A DNA stretch of 15,147 bases. Origin: JAYODZ01 sp965660195 (GTDB taxonomy: Bacteria; Pseudomonadota; Alphaproteobacteria; RS24). Position numbers and translations under genes: made by a program. Below are positions 1-7,395 of this stretch, piece after piece. Where the stretch lies: assembly GCA_965660195.1 (NCBI GenBank), contig CBFHZM010000042.1:1-15147 (forward strand), written 5' to 3'. Each line of letters begins with the position of its first letter. The first letter of the stretch is position 1. The notes under the pieces were generated by a model. The model worked only from the letters and a program-made list of their open reading frames with translations, was not told where the DNA came from and did no database searches.

Positions 1-729
1 GGCATTACCACAACGCTCGCCGAGGCCGTTCAATGTACCCTGAACCTGGCAAACACCTGCCTCGATGGCGGCCAGCGAATTTGCCACCGCATTCTCCGTA
101 TCATTATGAGCGTGAATGCCGAGACACGCGCCATCAAAACGCGTCGCTATGGCAGTGACAATGTCATATACTTCTTGCGGTAGAGTGCCACCATTCGTGT
201 CGCACAAAACGGCCCAACGCGCACCCGCGCTCAATGCCGCGTCGATGCAAGCCAAGGCGTAATCTGGATTGGCCTTATAGCCGTCGAAAAAATGCTCGCA
301 ATCAATCATCGGCTCGCGCCCCGCCTCGGCCACCGCCAAAACACTGTCGCGAATGGTTTGCAGATTATCTTCTCGAGGAATTCCTAAAGCGACATCAACA
401 TGGTAATCCCAAGACTTCGCAACAAGGCAAACGGCTTCCGCGCGGGCGTCCAAAATCTCACGAAAGCCAGGATCGTTATCGGCGCTTCGGCCAGCGCGCT
501 TCGTCATCCCGAAAGCCGTCATCTTGGCCCTTGTTAGCGCCGGAGCTTCGGCAAAGAATTGACTATCGGTCGGATTGGCACCTGGATAGCCGCCTTCAAT
601 ATAATCGAGTCCCAGCTTATCCAACGCGGCGCTAATACGAATTTTATCCGCCACACTAAAGTCAACACCAGCGGTCTGTTGACCGTCGCGTAACGTCGTA
701 TCGAATAAATATAGTTTGCGCTTTTTCAT
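1..729 (-). CDS. cimA: (R)-citramalate synthase CimA, N-terminal 243 residues (3' end outside window)
   Basis: CimA condenses acetyl-CoA with pyruvate to give citramalate, the threonine-independent entry to isoleucine. It is a member of the 2-isopropylmalate/homocitrate synthase (HMGL-like TIM barrel) family. The reading frame opens with ATG at 729 and stays open to base 1, so 243 codons are visible and the C-terminal half is missing. Near the N-terminus lies DTTLRDGQQTAGVDFS, with the active-site Arg-Asp pair. It is followed by LDKLGLDYIEGGYPGANPTD, a stretch that separates CimA from LeuA, and then by a HFFDGYKANPDYAL segment. HAHNDTENAVANS supplies the metal-binding histidines, and the visible part ends in GLGERCGNA. 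A TAAGGG sits very close to the ATG as the likely ribosome site. The gene follows gltX by 56 bp and is probably last or late in a nadE-gltX-cimA unit. The family is certain, and the choice of CimA over LeuA is well supported by these motifs. Confidence 0.93.
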   Translation of the reverse strand, partial: MKKRKLYLFDTTLRDGQQTAGVDFSVADKIRISAALDKLGLDYIEGGYPGANPTDSQFFAEAPALTRAKMTAFGMTKRAGRSADNDPGFREILDARAEAVCLVAKSWDYHVDVALGIPREDNLQTIRDSVLAVAEAGREPMIDCEHFFDGYKANPDYALACIDAALSAGARWAVLCDTNGGTLPQEVYDIVTAIATRFDGACLGIHAHNDTENAVANSLAAIEAGVCQVQGTLNGLGERCGNA

Positions 730-785
730 GCCCTTACTATCACCAGCTTTGCTACAGAATGAAACCGATTTCTTATAATATGGTT

Positions 786-2129
786 TTAGCCTGCTTCACC
801 TTGTAATCGCTTTACCACCCGTTCACGGCCAATCTGCAAAATAAGATTCTGCATTTCAGGACCGTGCGCTTGGCCCGTCAATGCCATACGAAGCGGCATG
901 AATAGTGCTTTTCCTTTGCGCCCAGTCTGCGCCTTCAACTCCTCGGTCCACGCGCTCCATGTCGTCTCTGACCACGGATCGGCAGGTAACAAGCTGAGTG
1001 CCGTTGCAATATAGTCGGCGTCTTCGGCAGCAATCTCGGGCGTTACACTGCCATTAACCATGGCAAAATAATCTGCCGCATCATTGACGTTTTGCAAATT
1101 ACCCCGAATTGTCTCCCACAAGGCCGCATCGACATTGAGCCCCATCGCCTGCAGGCGGTCGGCAACTGCTTCCAAGGGTAATTCATTCATCAATTTCTTA
1201 TTGAGGCGCTTTAACTCTTCGACATCAAACCGCGCCGGCGCGCGGCCTAAGCGGGCAAAGTCAAAGCCTTCGATCAACGGGTCGAGCACGGTAAACGCCT
1301 CGATTGGGTCAGCCGAGCCCAAACGCGCAATCAAGCTGTTGACGCTCATAGCCTCCAAACCCATCTCGCGTAAATCCTGCAAAGACAGTACGCCCAAACG
1401 TTTCGACAAGCCGCCACCATCAGCCGATTGTAGCAATGAAAAATGTGCAAATTCTGGAACCGCGGCACCCAGGGCTCTAAAAATTTCAACTTGCGTCGCC
1501 GTATTGGTGACATGGTCTTCGCCGCGCACGACATGGGTGATGGCAAAATCAATATCGTCGATCACGCTCGGCAAGGTGTAGAGATAACTGCGATCGGCGC
1601 GAATTAGAACGGGATCCGATAGGCTCGAGGTCTCAATTTTTTGGTCGCCACGGATCAAATCCACCCACTCTACTGTCGCACCCGAGAGCTTAAAACGCCA
1701 ATGCGGTGTGCGCCCTTCAGCTTCCATAGCGGCGCGATCGGCATCACTCATTTCTAAAGCGGCGCGGTCATAAACTGGCGGCAAACCCCGAGCTAGTTGG
1801 CGCTTGCGCTTGCGCTCTAACTCATCGGGAGTTTCATAACAAGCATAAACAAGCCCGCGATTTTTCAAATCGGCGAGCACTTCATCATAGCGCTCAAACC
1901 TCTCAGATTGGCTCGCCCGCAGATCAATGGTCAGGCCAAGCCACGCTAAATCTGCTTCAATTGCTTGCGCATATTTGTCTTCCGAGCGCGCAACATCGGT
2001 ATCATCCAGGCGCAACATAAATTCGCCCTCGTGGCGGCGGGCATAGAGCCAGCAAAACAAAGCAGCACGGGCATTGCCAACATGCAACAATCCGGTTGGG
2101 CTCGGTGCAAAACGGGTGCGAACAGTCAT
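786..2129 (-). CDS. gltX: Glutamate--tRNA ligase (short alphaproteobacterial type)
   Basis: A class I aminoacyl-tRNA synthetase of 447 residues that charges tRNA with glutamate in the cytoplasm. The catalytic Rossmann fold opens with RFAPSPTGLLHVGNARAA, where the HIGH signature is HVGN at residues 16-19. LRLDDTD follows at about 39-45 and VVRGEDHVTNT at about 200-210. The second signature (KMSKS-like) is GGGLSKRLG around 238-246, so the first lysine of KMSKS is a glycine. From memory, this is usual in the shorter GltX paralogue of Alphaproteobacteria, which often carry two copies. The C-terminal anticodon-binding part ends in GRKGKALFMPLRMALTG and IGRERVVKRL, as expected. The start is ATG at 2129 with a weak AGAGAAG upstream. 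The gene lies 28 bp after the nadE stop and 56 bp before cimA, which suggests co-transcription. If a second gltX exists elsewhere, this copy could instead favour tRNA-Gln; the sequence alone does not decide. Confidence 0.95.
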   Translation of the reverse strand: MTVRTRFAPSPTGLLHVGNARAALFCWLYARRHEGEFMLRLDDTDVARSEDKYAQAIEADLAWLGLTIDLRASQSERFERYDEVLADLKNRGLVYACYETPDELERKRKRQLARGLPPVYDRAALEMSDADRAAMEAEGRTPHWRFKLSGATVEWVDLIRGDQKIETSSLSDPVLIRADRSYLYTLPSVIDDIDFAITHVVRGEDHVTNTATQVEIFRALGAAVPEFAHFSLLQSADGGGLSKRLGVLSLQDLREMGLEAMSVNSLIARLGSADPIEAFTVLDPLIEGFDFARLGRAPARFDVEELKRLNKKLMNELPLEAVADRLQAMGLNVDAALWETIRGNLQNVNDAADYFAMVNGSVTPEIAAEDADYIATALSLLPADPWSETTWSAWTEELKAQTGRKGKALFMPLRMALTGQAHGPEMQNLILQIGRERVVKRLQGEAG

Positions 2130-2157
2130 AGCTAGTCTTCTCTTACCTAATTACCAA

Positions 2158-3792
2158 TTAACCTTTAAAACGTGCGTCGCGAAACCCATTGGTGATCGGA
2201 TAACGGCGATCGCGTCCGAAATTACGACGACCAATTTTCGGGCCCGGCGCCGACTGCCGCCGTTTATACTCAGAAATATAAAGTAGGTGCTCGATATGTT
2301 TCACCGTCTCTGGCGCATAGCCACGCGCAACAACATCATCGAAGCTGCACTCATCTTCGACCAGCGCCGTTAAAATGCCATCAAGGATGTCATACGGGGG
2401 CAAACTATCCTCGTCCTTTTGGTCTTCGCGTAACTCGGCGCTCGGTGGTTTTTCGATAATCGCACCCGGGATCACCTGCCCCCCAGGCCCCTTGCCACCC
2501 AGCGGCACCATTGCATTACGCCAGCGACACAGCGCGAAAACATCAGTTTTATAAATATCTTTAATTGGGTTATAGCCGCCATTCATGTCGCCATAGAGCG
2601 TTGCATAGCCGACCGAAACTTCACTTTTATTACCCGTGGTTACCAGCATATACCCAAGCTTGTTGGACAGGGCCATTAATAAAGTGCCGCGAATCCGCGA
2701 CTGAATATTTTCTTCTGTAATATTGCGCGCGCGTCCCTCGAATAAGGGGGCGAGACTGCTCTCACCAGCCTCGACCATTGGCGATATGGCAATCGTGTCG
2801 AGCTGCACACCAAGCGCCTTGGCGCAAGCCGAGGCATCATCAAGGCTGGCCTGACTGGTAAACCGCGACGGCAACATAAAACACCGCACGCGGTCAGCGC
2901 CAATAGCATCGACAGCAAGAGCGGTACACAAGGCGCTATCGACGCCCCCCGACAGTCCCAACAAAACACCCGGAAAGCCGTTTTTCTCGACATAGTCGCG
3001 CAACCCCATAAGCGCGGCTTGATACATATCGCCGTGATTGTCCTCAGCAGGGTCATCACGCCCAGCGCCCAATTCAGAAGCTGAGTCAAACACCGACAAG
3101 GCACTTTGCCATCGCGGGAGCTGATGCACACTTTGTCCCGCCGCATTCATAACGAAGCTCGAGCCATCAAAGATCAATTCATCTTGGCCGCCCAATTGAT
3201 TGACATAAATCAAGGGCAATCGTGTCTCGAGGCAGCGTTTACGCACATGCGCAAGGCGCTGTGCATGTTTATCTGTTTCGTAAGGCGACCCATTGGGGGA
3301 AATGAGCAGCTCTGCCCCGCGTGATTTAAGATGCAGGGCTACGTCCGCGAACCACAGATCTTCGCAAATTGGCAGGCCGATACGCAATCCACCTAGCTCC
3401 ACTGGCTCCGGCATTGGCCCGCTAGCAAATAGTCTTTTTTCATCAAAAACAGCATAATTCGGCAAATGCACTTTGTGGCGAACGGCATATTGGCCGCCCT
3501 CGGCCAGCATAACGCTATTATAGAGCTGCCCGTTTTCGACCCAAGGCAGGCCAAAAATCACCGCCGGACCGCCGTCTGCTGTCTCGCGCGCCAAGCTTTC
3601 GGCAATGTCGCGACAATGCTCTACAAAAGCCCGCTTTAACACCAGATCTTCAGGTGGATATCCTGATAAGAAGAGCTCGCTTGCGACCACACATGCCGCA
3701 TCATTTGCCTGTTTGCGCGCCGCCCGCAATAACGCAGCATTCGCCTGCAATGCTCCAACGGTAGGATTTTCTTGCAAAAGGGCAAATTTCAT
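2158..3792 (-). CDS. nadE: Glutamine-dependent NAD+ synthetase
   Basis: Catalyses the last step of NAD synthesis, ATP-dependent amidation of nicotinate adenine dinucleotide, with ammonia released from glutamine by an attached amidase domain. With ATG at 3792 the protein has 544 residues, typical of the bacterial two-domain form. The N-terminal nitrilase-fold glutaminase (about 1-250) shows the Glu39, Lys107 (RHKVHLPNY) and Cys143 (PICEDLW) triad. The C-terminal synthetase has the ATP-pyrophosphatase P-loop LSGGVDS (280-286), TTGNKSE, YGDMNGGYNPIKDIYKT and a conserved basic tail, RRQSAPGPKIGRRNFGRDRR. The frame stays open upstream to 3846, but the family begins at MKFALLQENP. A GGAG at 3798-3801 sits 5 bases before the ATG at 3792, so I chose that start. 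The gene is first of the minus-strand unit nadE-gltX-cimA and is transcribed divergently from the DAHP synthase. Confidence 0.96.
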   Translation of the reverse strand: MKFALLQENPTVGALQANAALLRAARKQANDAACVVASELFLSGYPPEDLVLKRAFVEHCRDIAESLARETADGGPAVIFGLPWVENGQLYNSVMLAEGGQYAVRHKVHLPNYAVFDEKRLFASGPMPEPVELGGLRIGLPICEDLWFADVALHLKSRGAELLISPNGSPYETDKHAQRLAHVRKRCLETRLPLIYVNQLGGQDELIFDGSSFVMNAAGQSVHQLPRWQSALSVFDSASELGAGRDDPAEDNHGDMYQAALMGLRDYVEKNGFPGVLLGLSGGVDSALCTALAVDAIGADRVRCFMLPSRFTSQASLDDASACAKALGVQLDTIAISPMVEAGESSLAPLFEGRARNITEENIQSRIRGTLLMALSNKLGYMLVTTGNKSEVSVGYATLYGDMNGGYNPIKDIYKTDVFALCRWRNAMVPLGGKGPGGQVIPGAIIEKPPSAELREDQKDEDSLPPYDILDGILTALVEDECSFDDVVARGYAPETVKHIEHLLYISEYKRRQSAPGPKIGRRNFGRDRRYPITNGFRDARFKG

Positions 3793-3797
3793 AACCA

Positions 3798-3801
3798 CTC
3801 C
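3798..3801 (-). promoter_or_regulatory. Ribosome binding site deciding the nadE start
   Basis: GGAG on the minus strand, 5 bases before the ATG at 3792. It supports the family-typical start MKFALLQENP over the 18-residue longer reading from 3846, whose extra residues (MTCRPRAVALH...) resemble nothing in the family. Confidence 0.6.
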
Positions 3802-3866
3802 GATCTGTGTACTGTGTAGCGCGACAGCCCGAGGGCGACAAGTCACGAAATCCCTGCGCGCGCCAT

Positions 3867-3908
3867 AAAAAAGCTGAAAATCAAACTGTTGGGGGTTTAA
3901 TTTCAGCT
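3867..3908 (-). terminator. Hairpin plus T run in the nadE/DAHP-synthase divergent spacer (terminator or attenuator candidate)
   Basis: An inverted repeat pairs AGCTGAAA (3872-3879) with TTTCAGCT (3901-3908). The stem can continue inward, with a mismatch and a bulge, through AAAC (3883-3886) against GTTT (3895-3898). Read on the minus strand, the stem is followed at once by five T residues (3871-3867), the layout of an intrinsic terminator, although the stem is A+T rich. It lies about 80 bases upstream of nadE. It could end antisense transcription coming out of the DAHP synthase gene, act as an attenuator in a long nadE leader, or, read on the plus strand, be a leader structure or a dyad operator for the DAHP synthase. 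No promoter in the spacer is clear enough to choose. Confidence 0.35.
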
Positions 3909-3933
3909 GGCTTCGCCGTATATGATGAGTAAC

Positions 3934-3940
3934 AGAGAGG
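3934..3940 (+). promoter_or_regulatory. Ribosome binding site of the DAHP synthase gene
   Basis: AGAGAGG with a 7-base spacer to the ATG at 3948. It fixes the start at MTQNWSPNSW, in line with other class II DAHP synthases. Confidence 0.6.
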
Positions 3941-3947
3941 TTACCTT

Positions 3948-5318
3948 ATGACACAGAACTGGTCCCCCAATTCTTGGCGCAGCTTTCCCGTAAAGCAAGT
4001 GCCGTCTTATCCCGATCAGGACCAGCTGGCGGCCGTCGAGCAACGCCTTGCCGGATACCCACCTTTGGTGTTTGCCGGTGAAGCGCGCAATCTGAAAAAA
4101 CAACTCGCTGATGTCGCAGCTGGCAAAGCCTTCTTGTTGCAAGGCGGTGACTGTGCCGAGAGCTTTGCCGAACACCATGCCGATAATATTCGCGACACTT
4201 TCCGCGTGCTGTTGCAAATGGCAGTTGTACTCACCTATGGGGCAAAATTGCCCGTCATAAAAGTTGGCCGCATGGCCGGTCAATTTGCCAAGCCACGCTC
4301 GGCGGATACAGAAACCATTGATGGCGTAGAATTACCGAGCTATCGCGGCGATATTATTAACGCCATAGAATTTGAGAGCGAGGCCCGCGTTCCTAATCCG
4401 GAACGGCAAATTGCAGCCTATCGGCAAGCGGCCTCGACCCTTAATCTTTTGCGCGCTTTTGCTAAGGGCGGATATGCCGATCTCAGCGAAGTCCATCGGT
4501 GGAACCAAGGCTTTGTCGCCAATAGCCCGCAAGGCGAGCGTTACGAAACCATGGCCAACAAAATTGATGAAGCGTTGGCCTTCATGCAAGCCTGCGGCAT
4601 TGATAGCCGCACCGCACCGCAAATGGGTATGGTCGACTTTTTCACCAGTCACGAAGCTCTGTTATTGGGCTATGAAGAAGCGCTGACCCGTCTCGACAGC
4701 ACATCGGGTGATTATTACTGCACCTCGGCGCATATGCTTTGGATTGGCGATCGGACGCGCCAACCTGATGGAGCACATGTCGAGTTTATGCGCGGCATTA
4801 AAAATCCGATCGGCATTAAATGCGGCCCATCGCTTGCGCCCGAGGAACTCAACGTCTTGCTCGACAAGCTAAACCCGAATAATGAGCCGGGGCGGATTAC
4901 GCTGATTTCGCGTTTTGGCCATGACAAAGTCGGGGATCACTTACCACAATTGATCCGCGCCGTTAAAAGTTCAGGCCACACCGTTGTTTGGTCTTGCGAC
5001 CCGATGCACGGCAACACCATCAAAGCATCGAACGGCTATAAAACGCGGCCAGTCGATATGGTGCTCAGCGAGGTCAAAAACTTTATCGATGTGCATGAAG
5101 CCGAAGGCACTTTCCCTGGTGGCATTCACTTTGAAATGACTGGCCAGAATGTCACCGAGTGCCTAGGGGGCGCACAAGCGATTTCTGAAGAGGACCTGTC
5201 ATCGCGCTACCATACGCATTGCGACCCGCGCCTCAACGGATCGCAAGCGCTCGAGCTAGCCTTTTTGATTGCTGAGCATATTCACGGCTCGAACGATAAA
5301 AATCGCGCCGTTGCTTAA
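3948..5318 (+). CDS. Class II 3-deoxy-7-phosphoheptulonate (DAHP) synthase
   Basis: Condenses phosphoenolpyruvate with erythrose 4-phosphate to DAHP, the committed first step of the shikimate pathway, in the cytoplasm. The 456-residue protein is the plant/actinobacterial/alphaproteobacterial class II type, not the AroF/G/H type of E. coli. Metal and active-site residues line up with the Mycobacterium tuberculosis enzyme: Cys69 in LQGGDCAES, His354 in DPMHGNT, Glu396 in GGIHFEMTG and Asp426 in THCDPRLN. The phosphate-binding stretch KVGRMAGQFAKPRS (105-118) and LWIGDRTRQPDGAHVEFMRG (264-283) are intact. The extended N-terminal regulatory region of the mycobacterial enzyme is short here, so aromatic feedback control, if any, may differ. 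The gene stands alone on the plus strand, divergent from nadE and convergent with gor. Its TAA overlaps the gor stop. Names in use vary (aroG, aroH, aroF), so I leave the symbol empty. Confidence 0.96.
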   Translation: MTQNWSPNSWRSFPVKQVPSYPDQDQLAAVEQRLAGYPPLVFAGEARNLKKQLADVAAGKAFLLQGGDCAESFAEHHADNIRDTFRVLLQMAVVLTYGAKLPVIKVGRMAGQFAKPRSADTETIDGVELPSYRGDIINAIEFESEARVPNPERQIAAYRQAASTLNLLRAFAKGGYADLSEVHRWNQGFVANSPQGERYETMANKIDEALAFMQACGIDSRTAPQMGMVDFFTSHEALLLGYEEALTRLDSTSGDYYCTSAHMLWIGDRTRQPDGAHVEFMRGIKNPIGIKCGPSLAPEELNVLLDKLNPNNEPGRITLISRFGHDKVGDHLPQLIRAVKSSGHTVVWSCDPMHGNTIKASNGYKTRPVDMVLSEVKNFIDVHEAEGTFPGGIHFEMTGQNVTECLGGAQAISEEDLSSRYHTHCDPRLNGSQALELAFLIAEHIHGSNDKNRAVA

Positions 5319-6673
5319 TCGGGTTCCGGCGTCTTAAACGTCACCATTTCTTCAGCAGCGGTCGGGTGAACGGCAATTGTCGCATCGAATTGCGCTTTTG
5401 TTGCCCCCATGGTGACCGCGATGCCAAAGGCTTGGATCATTTCGCCAGCCGACGGCCCAATCACATGTAGCCCCAAAACCTTATCGCTTGTTCGATCAAC
5501 GATCAGCTTCATCAACATTTGCTCGGCATTGCCCGACAAGGTATTTTTCATCGGCCGAAACCGCGCCTTATAAATATCGACCGTATGATCGCGGCGTGCC
5601 TCAGCCTCGCTCATGCCGACAGTTCCGATCTCGGGCTGAGAAAAAACGGCTGTTGGGATGATACGATGATCGACCGCCTGCGGGTTATTGTTGAACACGG
5701 TTTCGGCAAACGCTGCCCCTTCCCGAATGGCGACGGGCGTTAAGGCTGCCCGCTCGGTCACATCACCCACCGCATAGATCGACGGCACAGATGATTGTGA
5801 GTAGGCGTCGACCACCACTTCACCTTTCGCACCCAAGGCCACGCCAAGCGCTTCAAGCCCAAGATCGCCCGTATAGGGCACACGGCCCGTGGCATACATA
5901 ACAAGCCCGGTCTCGGCGCTTTGGCCATCTTCATAAGCGAGCGTAAAGCCATCGCTCTGAGGCGTGATTGACGCAATATTGCTGTTAAGCCGCAGCTTTA
6001 TACCGCGCGCCTGCATAGCCGCACTCAAATGCGCCCGAATATCGTCATCAAAACCGCGCAGGATTTGCTCGCCGCGATAGACGAGATCCGTTTTGACCCC
6101 CAAGCCGTTGAAAATTCCGGCAAACTCGACGGCAATATAGCCCCCGCCAACAATCGTGATGGCCTCGGGCAAATGCTCTAAATCAAACGCCTCATTAGAG
6201 GTAATAGTATGCTCGATACCAGGTATTTGCGGCCTATTTGGTGTTGCGCCTACGGCGATCAAAATATAACGCGCAGAAATCTTGCGCCCGCCAACGCTCA
6301 CCTCGTTTGCCCCTGTCAGGCGACCACGTCCCTCGATGATTTCGACACCACTAGCACCAAGGTTGCGCGTATAAATAGCGTTCAACCGATCAATCTCGGT
6401 ATCTTTATTACGCCGCAATGTCGGCCAGTCAAATGTCGCCGGCGGCACCTGCCAACCAAAACCCGCCGCATCCTCAAATTCGTCACGAAAATGGCTAGCA
6501 TAAACATAGAGTTTTTTCGGAACACAGCCGCGGATCACGCAGGTTCCGCCGACGCGATATTCTTCGACAATCGCAACTTTGGCACCGTAAGAAGCACTCA
6601 TCCGCGCGGCGCGCACACCGCCACTGCCTGCACCAATAACCAGCAAATCATATTCGAACTCTCTCGCACCCAT
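5315..6673 (-). CDS. gor: Glutathione-disulfide reductase
   Basis: A flavoprotein disulfide reductase that uses NADPH to reduce glutathione disulfide to two glutathione in the cytoplasm. The 452 residues carry the full set of family marks. The FAD-binding GAGSGG is at 14-19 and the redox pair Cys45/Cys50 lies in GGTCVIRGCVPKK. The NADPH-binding loop is GGGYIA at 176-181. Arg200 and Arg206 in YRGEQILRGFD favour NADPH over NADH and mark glutathione reductase rather than lipoamide dehydrogenase. A second FAD motif, IYAVGDVTE, follows. The C-terminal dimer-interface pair His436/Glu441 sits in HPTAAEEMVTF. A near-perfect AGGAGG lies 5 bases before the ATG at 6673. The gene starts 20 bp after rpiA and is last in the six-gene minus-strand run. 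Its stop overlaps the convergent DAHP synthase stop by four bases, so there is no room for a terminator between them. Confidence 0.96.
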   Translation of the reverse strand: MGAREFEYDLLVIGAGSGGVRAARMSASYGAKVAIVEEYRVGGTCVIRGCVPKKLYVYASHFRDEFEDAAGFGWQVPPATFDWPTLRRNKDTEIDRLNAIYTRNLGASGVEIIEGRGRLTGANEVSVGGRKISARYILIAVGATPNRPQIPGIEHTITSNEAFDLEHLPEAITIVGGGYIAVEFAGIFNGLGVKTDLVYRGEQILRGFDDDIRAHLSAAMQARGIKLRLNSNIASITPQSDGFTLAYEDGQSAETGLVMYATGRVPYTGDLGLEALGVALGAKGEVVVDAYSQSSVPSIYAVGDVTERAALTPVAIREGAAFAETVFNNNPQAVDHRIIPTAVFSQPEIGTVGMSEAEARRDHTVDIYKARFRPMKNTLSGNAEQMLMKLIVDRTSDKVLGLHVIGPSAGEMIQAFGIAVTMGATKAQFDATIAVHPTAAEEMVTFKTPEPD

Positions 6674-6693
6674 GCCGGCCTCCTGATTAAAGC

Positions 6694-7395
6694 TTATAGC
6701 TGTCCCATGCGCGTAACGCCGTTTTGTCCAGCGATAAAAGCCGCCTTTGCGAGACCAATAAACAAGCCGTGCTCAACGACGCCGGGAATTTGGTTCAGCT
6801 GGGTCGCAAAAGCCTCACAGGCCTGGATCTGCCCCAAATGGCAGTCATAAATGTAGTGCCCGCCGTCGGTTAGCACAGGCCCTTGCTCACCCATCCGCAA
6901 GATCACATCGCCCGCATTATTGGTGCGAGACATAACGTCGGCAATCATCACGGCCGTCGCTTCGTGGGCAAAAATATTGACTTCCACAGGCAAAGGAAAT
7001 TGCCCTAAATGCGCAACGCATTTGCTATCATCGGCAATCACCACCATAACGTCGGAGGCTGCGGCCACAATTTTTTCCCGCAACAGTGCTGCGCCACCGC
7101 CTTTAATTAAGCGCATCGAAGGATCAATTTCATCAGCACCATCGACGGTGAGATCAAGTCGGCCCAGATTACCAAGATCATCGAGCCGAATACCCGCCGC
7201 CTCTGCCTGCAACCGCGTCGCTTCAGATGTCGGCACACAAACCACGTTTAGGCCTGCGGCGACACGCTCGCCCAAGCCAGCGACAAAATGTTTTGCCGTT
7301 GACCCCGTTCCAAGACCAAGCCGCATCCCATCTTGCACCAGAGCCAAAGCCTCTAAAGCAGCGGCTTTTTTCATAGCATCGATCGGATCAGTCAT
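6694..7395 (-). CDS. rpiA: Ribose-5-phosphate isomerase A
   Basis: Interconverts ribose 5-phosphate and ribulose 5-phosphate in the non-oxidative pentose phosphate pathway. With ATG at 7395 it is 233 residues, the normal length. The phosphate-binding loop GLGTGSTA is at 27-34. Asp85 and Asp88 in VDGADEID, Lys98 in KGGGAALLREK and Glu107 match the E. coli residues Asp81, Asp84, Lys94 and Glu103 with a constant offset of four. A longer reading from 7425 exists, but the family starts at MTDPIDAMKK. An AAGGAAG is just upstream at 7398-7404. The start overlaps the djlA stop as ATGA (7392-7395), the classic arrangement for translational coupling. gor follows 20 bp downstream. Being co-transcribed with glutathione reductase links a pentose phosphate enzyme to an NADPH consumer, although RpiA itself makes no NADPH. 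Confidence 0.96.
   Translation of the reverse strand: MTDPIDAMKKAAALEALALVQDGMRLGLGTGSTAKHFVAGLGERVAAGLNVVCVPTSEATRLQAEAAGIRLDDLGNLGRLDLTVDGADEIDPSMRLIKGGGAALLREKIVAAASDVMVVIADDSKCVAHLGQFPLPVEVNIFAHEATAVMIADVMSRTNNAGDVILRMGEQGPVLTDGGHYIYDCHLGQIQACEAFATQLNQIPGVVEHGLFIGLAKAAFIAGQNGVTRMGQL

Noticed and set aside
234..635. Plus-strand ORF of 133 codons over cimA
   Set aside because: It is antisense to a clearly recognisable CimA frame, is rich in Arg and Pro, and resembles no family. It is a shadow of the real gene.
1084..1581. 165-codon plus-strand ORF inside gltX
   Set aside because: It is antisense to conserved GltX sequence, has a low-complexity Ser/Lys/Arg composition, and has no ribosome site or neighbour support.
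2548..2566. Sequence ATAAATATCTTTAA inside nadE resembling the SahR palindrome
   Set aside because: It lacks the central two bases of the dyad, is not symmetric, and lies in the middle of a coding region.
3922..3951. Nine-codon ORF (MMSNREVTL) ending across the DAHP synthase start, a possible leader peptide
   Set aside because: It contains no run of aromatic residues as expected of an aromatic attenuator, has no ribosome site of its own, and is short enough to arise by chance.
6209..6850. 213-codon plus-strand ORF across gor and rpiA
   Set aside because: It spans the junction of two well-supported minus-strand genes, and its translation shows no domain or signal peptide.
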